Source: Gammaproteobacteria bacterium | Lineage (GTDB): Bacteria > Pseudomonadota > Gammaproteobacteria > Competibacterales > Competibacteraceae | NCBI GenBank assembly: GCA_020047885.1 | Contig: JAIFNF010000078.1 | Coordinates: 1 to 5,519, forward strand | DNA: 5,519 bases | Direction: 5' to 3' | Shown here: positions 1 to 5,519 of the stretch, piece after piece | How positions within the stretch are numbered: the stretch's first letter is position 1 | How the letters are laid out: every line of letters starts with the position of its first letter | Notes under the pieces: generated by a model | Database searches by the model: none | The model's input: the letters and a program-made list of their open reading frames with translations, nothing else | What the model was told of the DNA's origin: nothing | Program-made: the position numbers and the translations under genes

Positions 1-645
1 CGGGTGTGGGGGGACTATGCCTGTTTCACTCGCCCGGAAATGAAAGTTGAGCGGGTTTCCTATGACGTGATGACACCCTCTGCCGCACGCGGGGTGTTAG
101 AAGCGATTCTATGGAAACCACAGATAGTTTGGCGAGTAACACAGATTGATGTCCTCAAGCCTATTCGCTGGACTTCGGTACGCCGCAATGAGGTTGCCAG
201 CGTGATCTCCACAGACAATGTTAAAACCGCAATGAAACGGGGTAAAGGTACCTTGGGATTGTATGCCGATGAGGATCGGCAACAGCGTGCGGCACTGATA
301 TTGCGCGATGTGGATTACCTGATTCATGCCCGATTTGACTTAACCGCGCAGGCTGGTTCTGACGATACCCTCGCGAAATATGCGGCCATGTTCCTCCGTC
401 GCGCTGAAAAAGGGCAATGTTTCAACCAGCCTTATCTGGGTTGCCGGGAATTTTCGGCAGCGTTTACTAAAGTAGACCTTGCTGGATCGTTGCCGGAGCC
501 CATTGCTAATAGCCATGATTTGGGCTGGATGCTGTACGACTTGGAATATCAAGGCTCGGAGCCAAGGCCGTGCTTTTTTCGCGCCCAACTCGACAACGGC
601 ACCGTGCGAGTGCCAGAATGGAATAGTGAGGAGATCGCCCGATGA
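1..645 (+). CDS. cas5c: CRISPR-associated protein Cas5c/Cas5d (type I-C), 5'-truncated by window edge
   Basis: In type I-C, Cas5c replaces Cas6: it cuts pre-crRNA at the 3' base of the repeat hairpin and remains on the crRNA 5' handle in Cascade. The reading frame is open from base 1. The GTG at 4-6 is not the start, because it encodes the Val of the conserved N-terminal stretch VWGDYACFTRPEMK, so roughly ten residues plus the start codon lie off-window. Family landmarks, numbering that Val as 1: SYDVMTPSAARG (19-30), WKP (37-39), LKPIRW (51-56), RRNE (60-63), and RRAEKGQCF...PYLGCREF (132-150). About 214 residues are visible, close to full length. Compared with the B. halodurans Cas5d catalytic set (Tyr46, Lys116, His117, recalled from memory), my hand alignment places Leu36, Lys125 and Tyr126, so only the Lys is retained. 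The stop overlaps the cas8c start by ATGA, which implies translational coupling. Family assignment is secure; catalytic status is uncertain. Confidence 0.96.
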   Translation, partial: RVWGDYACFTRPEMKVERVSYDVMTPSAARGVLEAILWKPQIVWRVTQIDVLKPIRWTSVRRNEVASVISTDNVKTAMKRGKGTLGLYADEDRQQRAALILRDVDYLIHARFDLTAQAGSDDTLAKYAAMFLRRAEKGQCFNQPYLGCREFSAAFTKVDLAGSLPEPIANSHDLGWMLYDLEYQGSEPRPCFFRAQLDNGTVRVPEWNSEEIAR

Positions 646-2339
646 TTTTGCAATCTCTATGCGATTATTACCGTCGACAAATGGATCTATTGCCGCCGCC
701 AGGCTTTGAACGTAAGGCAATCCCATTTGTGATCGTTTTGAATCGAGACGGGCAGTTTTTTGATATTGATGATACCCGTGATGGTAACAATAAGCGCGAT
801 AAAGGTCGACTGTTTACTGTGCCGCAAGGTATTAAAAAATCATCGGGGATCGCAGCTAATTTATTATGGGATGTTATGGGTTATGTGCTGGGTGTAGTGA
901 GTGAAGTACGGGCTGCCAAGGCTTTTATTCAACGTATTCATGACACTTTTCCAGATCCAATGAGTGATGATGGAGTACGGGCAGTTTTGAATTTCTTGAC
1001 GTGTGGTAATTTCAACAACGTGTTTACTCATTCGCTATGGCCAGAGATGACAAAATCTACTGAGCCACTTAGCTTTCGTTTAGAGGGTGACTTGGAGTTG
1101 ATTTGCCAGCGCGAGGCAGTATGCCGTGAATTGATGACGAAAGAATCCACTAATAGTACTGGGCTAAGACGCTGTTTAGTTACTGGAGAGTTCGGCTTGA
1201 TTGCCCGGCTACATACAGCAATTAAAGGTGTACGCGGTGCGCAAAGTAGTGGGGCTAATGTCATTTCCTTCAATTTCGATGCGGCCTGTTCCTACGGCAA
1301 AAAACAGGGTATGAATTCCCCTATCGGCGAATCTGCCGTATTTGCTTACACCACAGCACTAAATACCCTACTACATACTGATTCCCGTCAGAAAATATCG
1401 GTGGGTGCCGATACTTTTGTGTTTTGGGCTGAGAAGCCCAACCCTGCTGAAGAATTGTTTGCGGCTTGGCTGCAACCCGATCCTGACGATCCGGCGCGAG
1501 GTGTAGAAGCTATTGAGGCATTATACAAAGCGCCACAAACTGGCGTTCGGCCTCTTGATCAGGATGACACCCGATTTTTCGTTCTGGGCTTGACCCCAAA
1601 TGTAGCGCGGCTTTCAGTGCGATTGTGGAACATGACCACAGTCCGGGAGTTGGCGGCAAATATCCGCCAGCATTTTGATGATTTGACGATAGTCCGTTCT
1701 ACCCGCGATCCGGAGTATTTGCCGTTATGGCGTCTGTTAATCGCCACCGCGGCTCAAGGCAAAAGTGAGAACATCCCGCCACTATTGGCGGGTGAAGCAT
1801 TGCGGGCGATTATTGCCGGGACGCCTTACCCGCAAATCTTATTGGCCGCTACCCTGCAACGGATTCGCGCCGAGCAGGGAACGGTTACGTATCCCCGTGC
1901 GGCGCTTATTAAGGCCGTACTCGTTCGCAACGCCCGATTTCGTAATTCTATCGAACCGGAGGTTACTGTGGCACTTGATATTGAGAATCCAAATATTGGC
2001 TATCGCTTGGGTCGGTTATTTGCGGTATTAGAAAGAATCCAGGAAACATCCAGCCCCGGTCTGAATGCCACTATTCGTGACCGTTTCTATGGTGCCGCTT
2101 CAGCCACACCGATTACCGCTTTTCCTTATTTGCTCAAGCTGAAGAATCATCATCTGAACAAACTAACCGTAGGACAAACGGTCTGGCTGGAAAGTAAGAT
2201 TGGTCAAATCATGGAAGCGATTACCCAATTTCCCGCCCATTTCAATCTCGATGACCAAGGGCGATTTGCCATTGGTTATTACCACCAGCGTCAAGATTTC
2301 TTTACTCGCAAATCTGACGCCCAAGAACCTACTGACTAG
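642..2339 (+). CDS. cas8c: Cas8c (Csd1), large subunit of type I-C Cascade
   Basis: A 565-aa protein, within the usual Csd1/Cas8c size range. As the large Cascade subunit it is expected to recognise the PAM and help open target DNA. Visible family signatures are the N-terminal [10 protein letters not shown], then [13 protein letters not shown] (21-33), DIDDTRDG (41-48), [13 protein letters not shown] (65-77), CLVTGE (178-183), the segment [20 protein letters not shown] (191-210), SYGKKQG (217-223) and [10 protein letters not shown] (232-241). The start ATG at 642 overlaps the cas5c stop and has a good ribosome site, GAGGAG at 628-633, 8 nt upstream. Residues 443-565 carry the small-subunit domain, which also appears to be translated separately (see cas11c). 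The stop is followed by a 13-nt gap to cas7c. No frameshift or truncation is seen, and I see no catalytic motif, as expected for the family. Confidence 0.97.
   Translation: MILQSLCDYYRRQMDLLPPPGFERKAIPFVIVLNRDGQFFDIDDTRDGNNKRDKGRLFTVPQGIKKSSGIAANLLWDVMGYVLGVVSEVRAAKAFIQRIHDTFPDPMSDDGVRAVLNFLTCGNFNNVFTHSLWPEMTKSTEPLSFRLEGDLELICQREAVCRELMTKESTNSTGLRRCLVTGEFGLIARLHTAIKGVRGAQSSGANVISFNFDAACSYGKKQGMNSPIGESAVFAYTTALNTLLHTDSRQKISVGADTFVFWAEKPNPAEELFAAWLQPDPDDPARGVEAIEALYKAPQTGVRPLDQDDTRFFVLGLTPNVARLSVRLWNMTTVRELAANIRQHFDDLTIVRSTRDPEYLPLWRLLIATAAQGKSENIPPLLAGEALRAIIAGTPYPQILLAATLQRIRAEQGTVTYPRAALIKAVLVRNARFRNSIEPEVTVALDIENPNIGYRLGRLFAVLERIQETSSPGLNATIRDRFYGAASATPITAFPYLLKLKNHHLNKLTVGQTVWLESKIGQIMEAITQFPAHFNLDDQGRFAIGYYHQRQDFFTRKSDAQEPTD
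1958..1963 (+). promoter_or_regulatory. Internal Shine-Dalgarno sequence for cas11c
   Basis: GGAGGT lies inside the cas8c coding sequence, 4-5 nt before an in-frame GTG at 1968. It is a near-complete complement of the 16S anti-SD and matches or exceeds the sites in front of the main operon genes, which argues that it is functional and not codon chance. Confidence 0.75.
1968..2339 (+). CDS. cas11c: Cas11c small subunit, internal in-frame translation product of cas8c
   Basis: In type I-C systems, first shown for Desulfovibrio vulgaris, the Cascade small subunit Cas11c is translated from a start inside cas8c. Here an in-frame GTG at 1968 is preceded by GGAGGT at 1958-1963, one of the strongest Shine-Dalgarno sequences in the window, with 5 nt between GGAGG and the GTG. 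The product would be 123 aa, begin (M)[20 protein letters not shown], and share the cas8c stop; to my recollection the D. vulgaris protein is of similar size. The segment looks alpha-helical and contains [12 protein letters not shown] (11-22) and the tail [12 protein letters not shown] (101-112). It would line the belly of Cascade beside the Cas7 filament. The start site and family precedent agree, but separate expression is inferred and not visible in DNA alone. Confidence 0.8.
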   Translation: MALDIENPNIGYRLGRLFAVLERIQETSSPGLNATIRDRFYGAASATPITAFPYLLKLKNHHLNKLTVGQTVWLESKIGQIMEAITQFPAHFNLDDQGRFAIGYYHQRQDFFTRKSDAQEPTD

Positions 2340-2352
2340 GAAGCGCCCAATC

Positions 2353-3303
2353 ATGACTGACGTGATTAAGCACCGCTACGACTTCACATTGCTGTTCGAC
2401 GTAATAGATGGCAATCCTAATGGTGACCCAGACGCCGGCAATATGCCACGCATGGATCCGCAAACCGGGCACGGACTGGTGACCGACGTGTGCCTGAAAC
2501 GCAAAGTTCGTAATTACATCGGACTCAAACAAGGTGAACAACCGCCGTTTGAGATTTACGTTAAAGAAAAGGCGGTGCTGAATAAACAACACGAACGCGC
2601 CTATTCATCGCCGGGTTTTACACTAACTGGCGATGGTGGCAAGCGCAAAAATAGCGGAGATGAAGTAGAAAAAGCTCGGCAGTGGATGTGCAATAACTTC
2701 TACGATGTACGCACTTTCGGAGCGGTTATGTCTACTGGTGATCTTAAGTGTGGACAGGTACGTGGCCCGGTGCAGATCACCTTCGCGCGCAGTATGGATG
2801 CCATTACCCCGGTGGAACATTCCATTACCCGGATGGCGGTAACGACCGAGGCTGAGGCTGAGAAGCAGGGCGGTGATAATCGGACAATGGGCCGCAAGTT
2901 CACAGTGCCGTATGGCCTGTATCGGGCGCATGGATTCATTTCGGCCCATTTGGCGGCGCAGACCCATTTTTCGGAGGATGATTTAGCATTACTGTGGGAA
3001 GCGTTTGGCACTATGTTTGAACACGATCACTCTGCTGCTCGCGGGCAGATGACGACTCGTGGCTTGTATGTGTTCAAGCATGATTCGGCGCTGGGCAATG
3101 CACCGGCTCATCGGCTCTTTGAGCGGGTCACAGTGAAGTTGCGTGAATCAGGCAGTACGCCTCGCGAGTTCGCTGATTACACAATCACGGTCAATGAAGC
3201 GGGATTGCCGGAAGGAGTCACGTTGTTGCGGAGGAATCGGACGATGCGATTGCGATCTCGGCGATTCAGCACTACAGCTATTGTCCGCGCCAGTGTGCAT
3301 TGA
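2353..3303 (+). CDS. cas7c: Cas7c (Csd2), crRNA backbone subunit of type I-C Cascade, with an atypical C-terminal tail
   Basis: A 316-aa Cas7-family RAMP protein that polymerises along the crRNA spacer. Start: ATG at 2353, after AGGAAG at 2338-2343 (9 nt) and 13 nt past the cas8c stop; an in-frame ATG at 2200 is inside cas8c and its 51-residue extension resembles no Csd2. Family landmarks are [16 protein letters not shown] (18-33), [19 protein letters not shown] (38-56), [14 protein letters not shown] (117-130), [20 protein letters not shown] (138-157), [12 protein letters not shown] (184-195) and [18 protein letters not shown] (236-253). The conserved fold ends at LPEGVTLL (285-292), about where Csd2 proteins normally stop. 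The frame then continues 24 residues, including eight Arg, to TGA at 3301-3303, reading across the start of cas4 in another frame. That tail looks like out-of-frame translation of cas4 and not a real domain. Gene identity is certain; whether the tail is real is not. Confidence 0.96.
   Translation: MTDVIKHRYDFTLLFDVIDGNPNGDPDAGNMPRMDPQTGHGLVTDVCLKRKVRNYIGLKQGEQPPFEIYVKEKAVLNKQHERAYSSPGFTLTGDGGKRKNSGDEVEKARQWMCNNFYDVRTFGAVMSTGDLKCGQVRGPVQITFARSMDAITPVEHSITRMAVTTEAEAEKQGGDNRTMGRKFTVPYGLYRAHGFISAHLAAQTHFSEDDLALLWEAFGTMFEHDHSAARGQMTTRGLYVFKHDSALGNAPAHRLFERVTVKLRESGSTPREFADYTITVNEAGLPEGVTLLRRNRTMRLRSRRFSTTAIVRASVH
3210..3217 (+). promoter_or_regulatory. Strong Shine-Dalgarno sequence for cas4
   Basis: GGAAGGAG is embedded in the cas7c codons for the conserved Pro-Glu-Gly-Val. 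It predicts a cas4 start about 5-9 nt downstream, at roughly 3222-3226. In the cas4 frame the codons there are GTT (3222) and GTT (3225); the TTG codons at 3223 and 3226 are in the cas7c frame. Confidence 0.7.
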
Positions 3304-3872
3304 TCCATGCCGAACAGGTATGGGATGAAAACGTGCATACCTTACGTGGGCAAGCAGCGCATGAGCGGGTGGATACGCCTGAAAGTCGCGCCGAGGGTGA
3401 AATGCGGGTTGAACGGGCCTTGCCGTTGTATTCCAGACGGTTCGGTCTGGTAGGGCGGGCGGATGTGGTGGAATTTCTACCTGATGGCACTCCGTTTCCA
3501 GTCGAGTACAAGCACGGCCCGCGTCGCGCCAAATTGCATGATGATTTGCAACTGGTGGCACAGGCCATGTGCCTGGAAGAAATGCTTGGGTACCCAGTAC
3601 CTCGTGGAGCCATCTTTCATCACAGCTCACGGCGGCGGCGCGAGGTGATTATTACCGATGCGCTGCGGGTCTTGGTCGTAGAGATCGCACCCAAAGTAAG
3701 GGCGCTATTGGCGGCTGATTCCTTGCCACCGCCGGTCAATGATGAACGGTGCAAGGAATGTTCGCTATTGGATTTGTGTCAGCCGGTAATGGTAGCTGGT
3801 GCTGGCCGTCTGCACCGCTTGCGGGCGACTCTTTATAACCCGGATGAGGATGAATTATGCGTCACCTCCTGA
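3225..3872 (+). CDS. cas4: Cas4 RecB-like Fe-S exonuclease, start codon anomalous
   Basis: Cas4 is a PD-(D/E)XK nuclease with a 4Fe-4S cluster that works with Cas1-Cas2 to select PAM-bearing prespacers and trim their ends. Counting from the tentative start at 3225 (about 215 aa), it has [14 protein letters not shown] with the N-terminal cluster Cys (C20, codon at 3282), the nuclease His in AHERV (H46), GRADVVEF (Asp80), VEYKHG (Glu94, Lys96), QLVAQAM (about 109-115), and C-terminal [12 protein letters not shown] (C176, C179, C185), whose CxxC-x5-C spacing fits Cas4. All expected catalytic and cluster residues are present. The frame is open from 3198 but contains no ATG, GTG or TTG before TTG at 3300, and starting there would lose C20. 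The strong SD at 3210-3217 points to 3222-3226. Options are a GTT or ATT (3204) start, a start codon lost by substitution, ribosomal frameshifting from cas7c, or a sequence error. It overlaps cas1 by 16 nt. Product is confident; the 5' end is not. Confidence 0.9.
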   Translation, partial: VAEESDDAIAISAIQHYSYCPRQCALIHAEQVWDENVHTLRGQAAHERVDTPESRAEGEMRVERALPLYSRRFGLVGRADVVEFLPDGTPFPVEYKHGPRRAKLHDDLQLVAQAMCLEEMLGYPVPRGAIFHHSSRRRREVIITDALRVLVVEIAPKVRALLAADSLPPPVNDERCKECSLLDLCQPVMVAGAGRLHRLRATLYNPDEDELCVTS

Positions 3873-4882
3873 ATACGCTGTATGTGATGACCCAAGGAGC
3901 TTATCTGCGTCTGGAAGGTGAAACTTTGGTGGTAGAGGTCGAGCGGCAAAAACGGTTGCAGGTGCCGCTGCATCATATCGGGAGTGTGGTCATCTTCGGC
4001 GATATTATGGTCAGTCCGGCAGCGTTGCATCGCTGCGCGGATGACGGCTTGGGAGTGATGTTGCTTAACCGCTATGGTCGGTTCAAAGCACGGTTGGAAG
4101 GCTCACTGAGCGGGAATATCCTATTGCGGCAAGCACAACATCGAGCAGTGGTTACTCAGGCTTTGGATGTGGCGCGGGCTTTTGTGGCAGGCAAGCTCCG
4201 CAATTCGCGGTATGTGGTATTGCGTGGGGCGCGCGATAGCCATAGTGAATCAGATCGTGAGGTGTTACGCCAATGTGGGCAGTTGCTGGCAGGACACATT
4301 CGGCGTTTGCCGAATGCAGCTACATTAGATGAGATTCGGGGCGAGGAGGGAGATGGTGCGCGGGTCTATTTTGAAGCGATACGCCATTTGATTCGGGCGG
4401 ATGCACGGGAGACATTTCACTTTGAGCGACGTAGCCGTCGTCCGCCGCTGGATTCCTTTAATGCACTGATTTCGTTTATTTACACGCTGCTAGTTCACGA
4501 TTGCCGGTCGGCACTGGAAAGTGTGGGACTGGATTCACAGTTAGGATTTCTACACGCGGTACGACCTGGTCGCCCCTCATTGGCGCTGGATTTGATGGAG
4601 GAATTTCGCCCATTGGCAGATCGCTTGGCGCTGACACTCATCAACCGTACTCAGTTGACGGCCAAGGATTTTGAGCCGCGCCCTGGGGGTGCCGTGTATC
4701 TTGCCGAAACCGGTCGAAAAACGGTACTGACCGCTTATCAGCAACGCAAACAGGAAGAGATGAACCATGCGTTGCTACAACAGCCCGTACCGATGGGTTT
4801 ATTGCCCCATGTACAAGCACGGTTGTTAGCGCGGGCATTGCGAGGTGATGTAGAGGGTTATCTGCCATTTTTGATGCGCTAG
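3857..4882 (+). CDS. cas1: Cas1 CRISPR integrase (type I-C)
   Basis: Metal-dependent integrase which, with Cas2, inserts prespacers at the leader-repeat junction. It is 341 aa, normal for I-C Cas1. It begins [20 protein letters not shown], typical of the I-C clade, followed by an N-terminal beta domain with LHHIGSVVIFGDIMVS (38-53). The catalytic helical domain shows Glu164 in RGEEG (161-165), His233 in FLHAVRPGRPSL (231-242), and Asp245 and Glu248 in LALDLMEEFRP (242-252), matching the Glu-His-Asp active-site pattern of the family. The C-terminal GLLPHVQARLLARALRG (314-330) is also typical. ATG at 3857 is supported by homology and by GAGGA at 3846-3850. It overlaps the cas4 3' end by 16 nt, so the two are probably coupled. 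It looks intact. Confidence 0.98.
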   Translation: MRHLLNTLYVMTQGAYLRLEGETLVVEVERQKRLQVPLHHIGSVVIFGDIMVSPAALHRCADDGLGVMLLNRYGRFKARLEGSLSGNILLRQAQHRAVVTQALDVARAFVAGKLRNSRYVVLRGARDSHSESDREVLRQCGQLLAGHIRRLPNAATLDEIRGEEGDGARVYFEAIRHLIRADARETFHFERRSRRPPLDSFNALISFIYTLLVHDCRSALESVGLDSQLGFLHAVRPGRPSLALDLMEEFRPLADRLALTLINRTQLTAKDFEPRPGGAVYLAETGRKTVLTAYQQRKQEEMNHALLQQPVPMGLLPHVQARLLARALRGDVEGYLPFLMR

Positions 4883-4963
4883 ATATTCGATAGAACCTTG
4901 GCCTCAGTGAGATATTGTCTTCTACCAGTCTATGTTTTTCTCATCTTTATTGAGATTTTTAGA
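4883..4963 (+). other. AT-rich cas1-cas2 spacer, open in the shared frame
   Basis: These 81 nt separate cas1 from cas2, whereas the upstream cas genes overlap or nearly touch. The stretch is noticeably more AT-rich than cas1. No clear terminator hairpin or convincing promoter is visible. cas1 and cas2 are in the same frame and the intervening 27 codons contain no stop, so only the TAG at 4880-4882 separates the two reading frames. A TTG at 4898 could extend cas2 upstream, but the extra residues form a hydrophobic stretch unlike any Cas2 N-terminus. Confidence 0.6.
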
Positions 4964-5257
4964 ATGTTAATTTTGGTTAGTTATGACGTGAGTACCCAAG
5001 ATGCTGAGGGTCGTCGCCGATTGCGCCGAGTTGCCCGAGTCTGTGTTAATTATGGGCAGCGTGTACAGAAGTCTGTGTTCGAGTGTCGAGTTAATCAAGC
5101 CCAGTATGAGACACTGGAGCGGACACTGCTTGCTGAAATCGATCTGAACGAGGATAACTTGAGGTTTTATAGGCTAACTGAACCATTATCGCAACATATT
5201 AAGGAATTTGGCGTGTTCCACGCCGTAAATTTTCAGGAAGAAACATTGATCGTTTGA
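4964..5257 (+). CDS. cas2: Cas2 CRISPR adaptation protein
   Basis: A 97-aa ferredoxin-like protein whose dimer bridges two Cas1 dimers in the spacer integration complex. The ATG at 4964 gives [11 protein letters not shown], the standard Cas2 first beta strand with the conserved Asp8. This is followed by [26 protein letters not shown], the expected helix and second strand, NLRFYRL (third strand), and the C-terminal FQEETLIV. Length and motifs match I-C Cas2. The ribosome site is weak (GAGA around 4952-4955), unlike the strong sites upstream. It is the last gene of the operon and ends directly at the leader. It appears intact. Confidence 0.97.
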   Translation: MLILVSYDVSTQDAEGRRRLRRVARVCVNYGQRVQKSVFECRVNQAQYETLERTLLAEIDLNEDNLRFYRLTEPLSQHIKEFGVFHAVNFQEETLIV

Positions 5258-5273
5258 GAAATTGACCATCGCA

Positions 5274-5316
5274 GCGCGAACCTCAAGCTATGGTCTGGAT
5301 CGTGGTTGGTTCGCGC
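5274..5316. repeat. Leader inverted repeat GCGCGAACC / GGTTCGCGC
   Basis: The arms at 5274-5282 and 5308-5316 are perfect 9-bp reverse complements separated by 25 bp. There is no T tract after the right arm, so an intrinsic terminator is unlikely. The position, just after cas2 and roughly 135-177 bp before the first repeat, suggests a protein-binding or integrase-recruiting motif. I have the impression that similar GCGCGAACC-type motifs occur in other leaders next to cas2, but this is memory and unchecked. Confidence 0.7.
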
Positions 5317-5382
5317 ATTGGTTATATATTTGAAAAATAGAATTTTTCGCTTATCTTGAGCGATAGGAATGTGTTAAAACAC

Positions 5383-5411
5383 TTGAAAGAAAATCAGTCC
5401 GCGCATACATT
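5383..5411 (+). promoter_or_regulatory. Candidate sigma70 promoter for the CRISPR array
   Basis: TTGAAA at 5383-5388 (5 of 6 to the -35 consensus) is followed after 17 bp by TACATT at 5406-5411 (4 of 6 to the -10). The start site would fall near 5418, about 33 nt before the first repeat. A rival pair, TTGAAT at 5420-5425 and GATAAT at 5442-5447 with 16 bp spacing, has a better -10 but would begin transcription inside the first repeat. In such AT-rich DNA both are tentative. Confidence 0.35.
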
Positions 5412-5427
5412 GAAAAAACTTGAATTT

Positions 5428-5440
5428 AATCAAAAAATTG
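5428..5440 (+). promoter_or_regulatory. Putative IHF binding site in the leader
   Basis: AATCAAAAAATTG matches the IHF consensus WATCAANNNNTTR at every specified base, including an A-tract in the variable part. It ends 10 bp before the first repeat. In type I-E and I-F systems, leader-bound IHF bends DNA so that Cas1-Cas2 recognises the leader-repeat junction, and the placement here suggests a similar role. The consensus is short and AT-rich, so a chance match is possible, but the position is apt. Confidence 0.6.
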
Positions 5441-5450
5441 CGATAATAGC

Positions 5451-5487
5451 GTTTCGCCCGCCTTTGCTGGCGGGTGCGGATTGAAAC
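5451..5487 (+). repeat. Leader-proximal CRISPR repeat unit, hairpin-forming
   Basis: A 37-nt unit with a GC-rich stem (CGCCCGCC and GGCGGGTG) and loop TTTGCT, flanked by terminal GTTTC and GAAAC. Many I-C repeats are about 32 nt, so this one is somewhat long if the inferred left border is right. The next repeat lies off-window and would fix the borders. Confidence 0.85.
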
Positions 5488-5519
5488 TTCTTCCACGTCG
5501 CCATAGACCAGTCCGTACT
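5451..5519 (+). CRISPR. Start of CRISPR array: first repeat plus partial leader-proximal spacer
   Basis: The repeat spans 5451-5487 (37 nt). Only one copy is visible, so its boundaries are inferred: it opens with GTTTC and closes with the complementary GAAAC, and its 3' end GGATTGAAAC is the hallmark of I-C repeats. The centre forms a hairpin, 5455-5462 paired with 5469-5476 (8 bp including one G-U) around a 6-nt loop. Cleavage by Cas5c at the base of this stem, after 5476, would leave an 11-nt handle CGGATTGAAAC (5477-5487), the handle length known for I-C. The remaining 32 nt (5488-5519) are the first, most recently acquired spacer, probably incomplete because I-C spacers are usually about 34-36 nt. 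Orientation, with the leader at the 5' side, agrees with transcription away from cas2. Confidence 0.92.

Larger units (their letters stand above)
5258..5450 (+). promoter_or_regulatory. CRISPR leader
   Basis: A 193-bp non-coding stretch between the cas2 stop and the first repeat, AT-rich especially from 5317 on. It should hold the array promoter and the signals that direct Cas1-Cas2 to the first repeat. Visible elements are a 9-bp inverted repeat (5274-5282 and 5308-5316), a smaller GACCAT/ATGGTC inverted repeat interleaved with it (5264-5269 and 5290-5295), a short palindrome GTGTTAAAACAC at 5371-5382, a candidate promoter at 5383-5411, and a match to the IHF consensus at 5428-5440. No intrinsic terminator with a T run is evident, so cas transcripts could read into the array. 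Confidence 0.85.

Noticed and set aside
4..6. GTG as the start codon of cas5c
   Set aside because: It encodes the Val in the conserved VWGDYACFTRP segment, and Cas5c proteins have about ten residues before it. The frame is open to the window edge, so the gene is truncated here.
340..726. 128-codon antisense open frame over cas5c and cas8c
   Set aside because: It overlaps two confidently identified genes on the opposite strand and resembles no family I know.
2200..2352. Upstream in-frame ATG extending cas7c by 51 residues
   Set aside because: It lies inside cas8c out of frame, the added residues do not resemble Csd2, and ATG 2353 has both a ribosome site and the family N-terminus.
3220..3246. 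Programmed -1 frameshift between cas7c and cas4
   Set aside because: The shift direction would be right, but no slippery heptamer (X XXY YYZ) or downstream pseudoknot is apparent. It is kept only as one option in the junction finding.
3148..3630. 160-codon antisense open frame over cas7c and cas4
   Set aside because: It lies opposite well-conserved cas genes, has low-complexity Pro/Arg/His-rich composition, and no ribosome site was identified. It is a shadow of the coding strand.
4898..4963. TTG-started N-terminal extension of cas2 (22 residues)
   Set aside because: Cas2 proteins start with the first beta strand, here [10 protein letters not shown] from 4964. The extension is a hydrophobic AT-rich stretch in non-coding sequence.
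5274..5330. Intrinsic terminator after cas2
   Set aside because: The inverted repeat has a 25-nt loop and is followed by mixed sequence and not a T run, so it does not fit a Rho-independent terminator.

Overview
The window holds most of a type I-C (Dvulg/Csd subtype) CRISPR-Cas locus, all on the + strand. In order it contains the 3' part of cas5c (csd5), cas8c (csd1) with an apparent internal start for the small subunit cas11c, cas7c (csd2), cas4, cas1, cas2, an AT-rich leader, the first CRISPR repeat, and the start of the leader-proximal spacer, which runs off the right edge. This is the usual I-C gene order. Its first gene, cas3, should lie to the left, outside the window. The host looks like a proteobacterium, and I lean to Gammaproteobacteria. 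That rests on the protein sequence character, moderate GC, strong Shine-Dalgarno sequences and a consensus-matching IHF site in the leader. I cannot name the genus.

Layout: cas5c (1-645, cut at its 5' end) overlaps cas8c (642-2339) by ATGA. A strong GGAGGT plus in-frame GTG inside cas8c marks a likely independent Cas11c product (1968-2339). cas7c follows after 13 nt (2353-3303). cas4 (about 3225-3872) overlaps the end of cas7c, has no standard start codon in its own frame, and overlaps cas1 (3857-4882). cas2 (4964-5257) comes after an 81-nt AT-rich gap. The leader is 5258-5450 and the array begins at 5451.

How the parts work together: Cas5c normally cuts the pre-crRNA at the base of the repeat hairpin and stays on the 5' handle. 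Cas7c forms the crRNA backbone, Cas8c is the large PAM-sensing subunit, and Cas11c fills the belly of Cascade; Cas3 (off-window) would degrade the target. Cas4, Cas1 and Cas2 trim and insert new spacers at the leader-repeat junction.

This is a recognisable subtype and not a new system. The points worth a second look are the cas7c/cas4 junction (missing cas4 start, unusual Arg-rich Cas7 tail), apparent substitutions at two of three published Cas5c catalytic positions, the internal cas11c start, and a consensus IHF site 10 bp from the first repeat.
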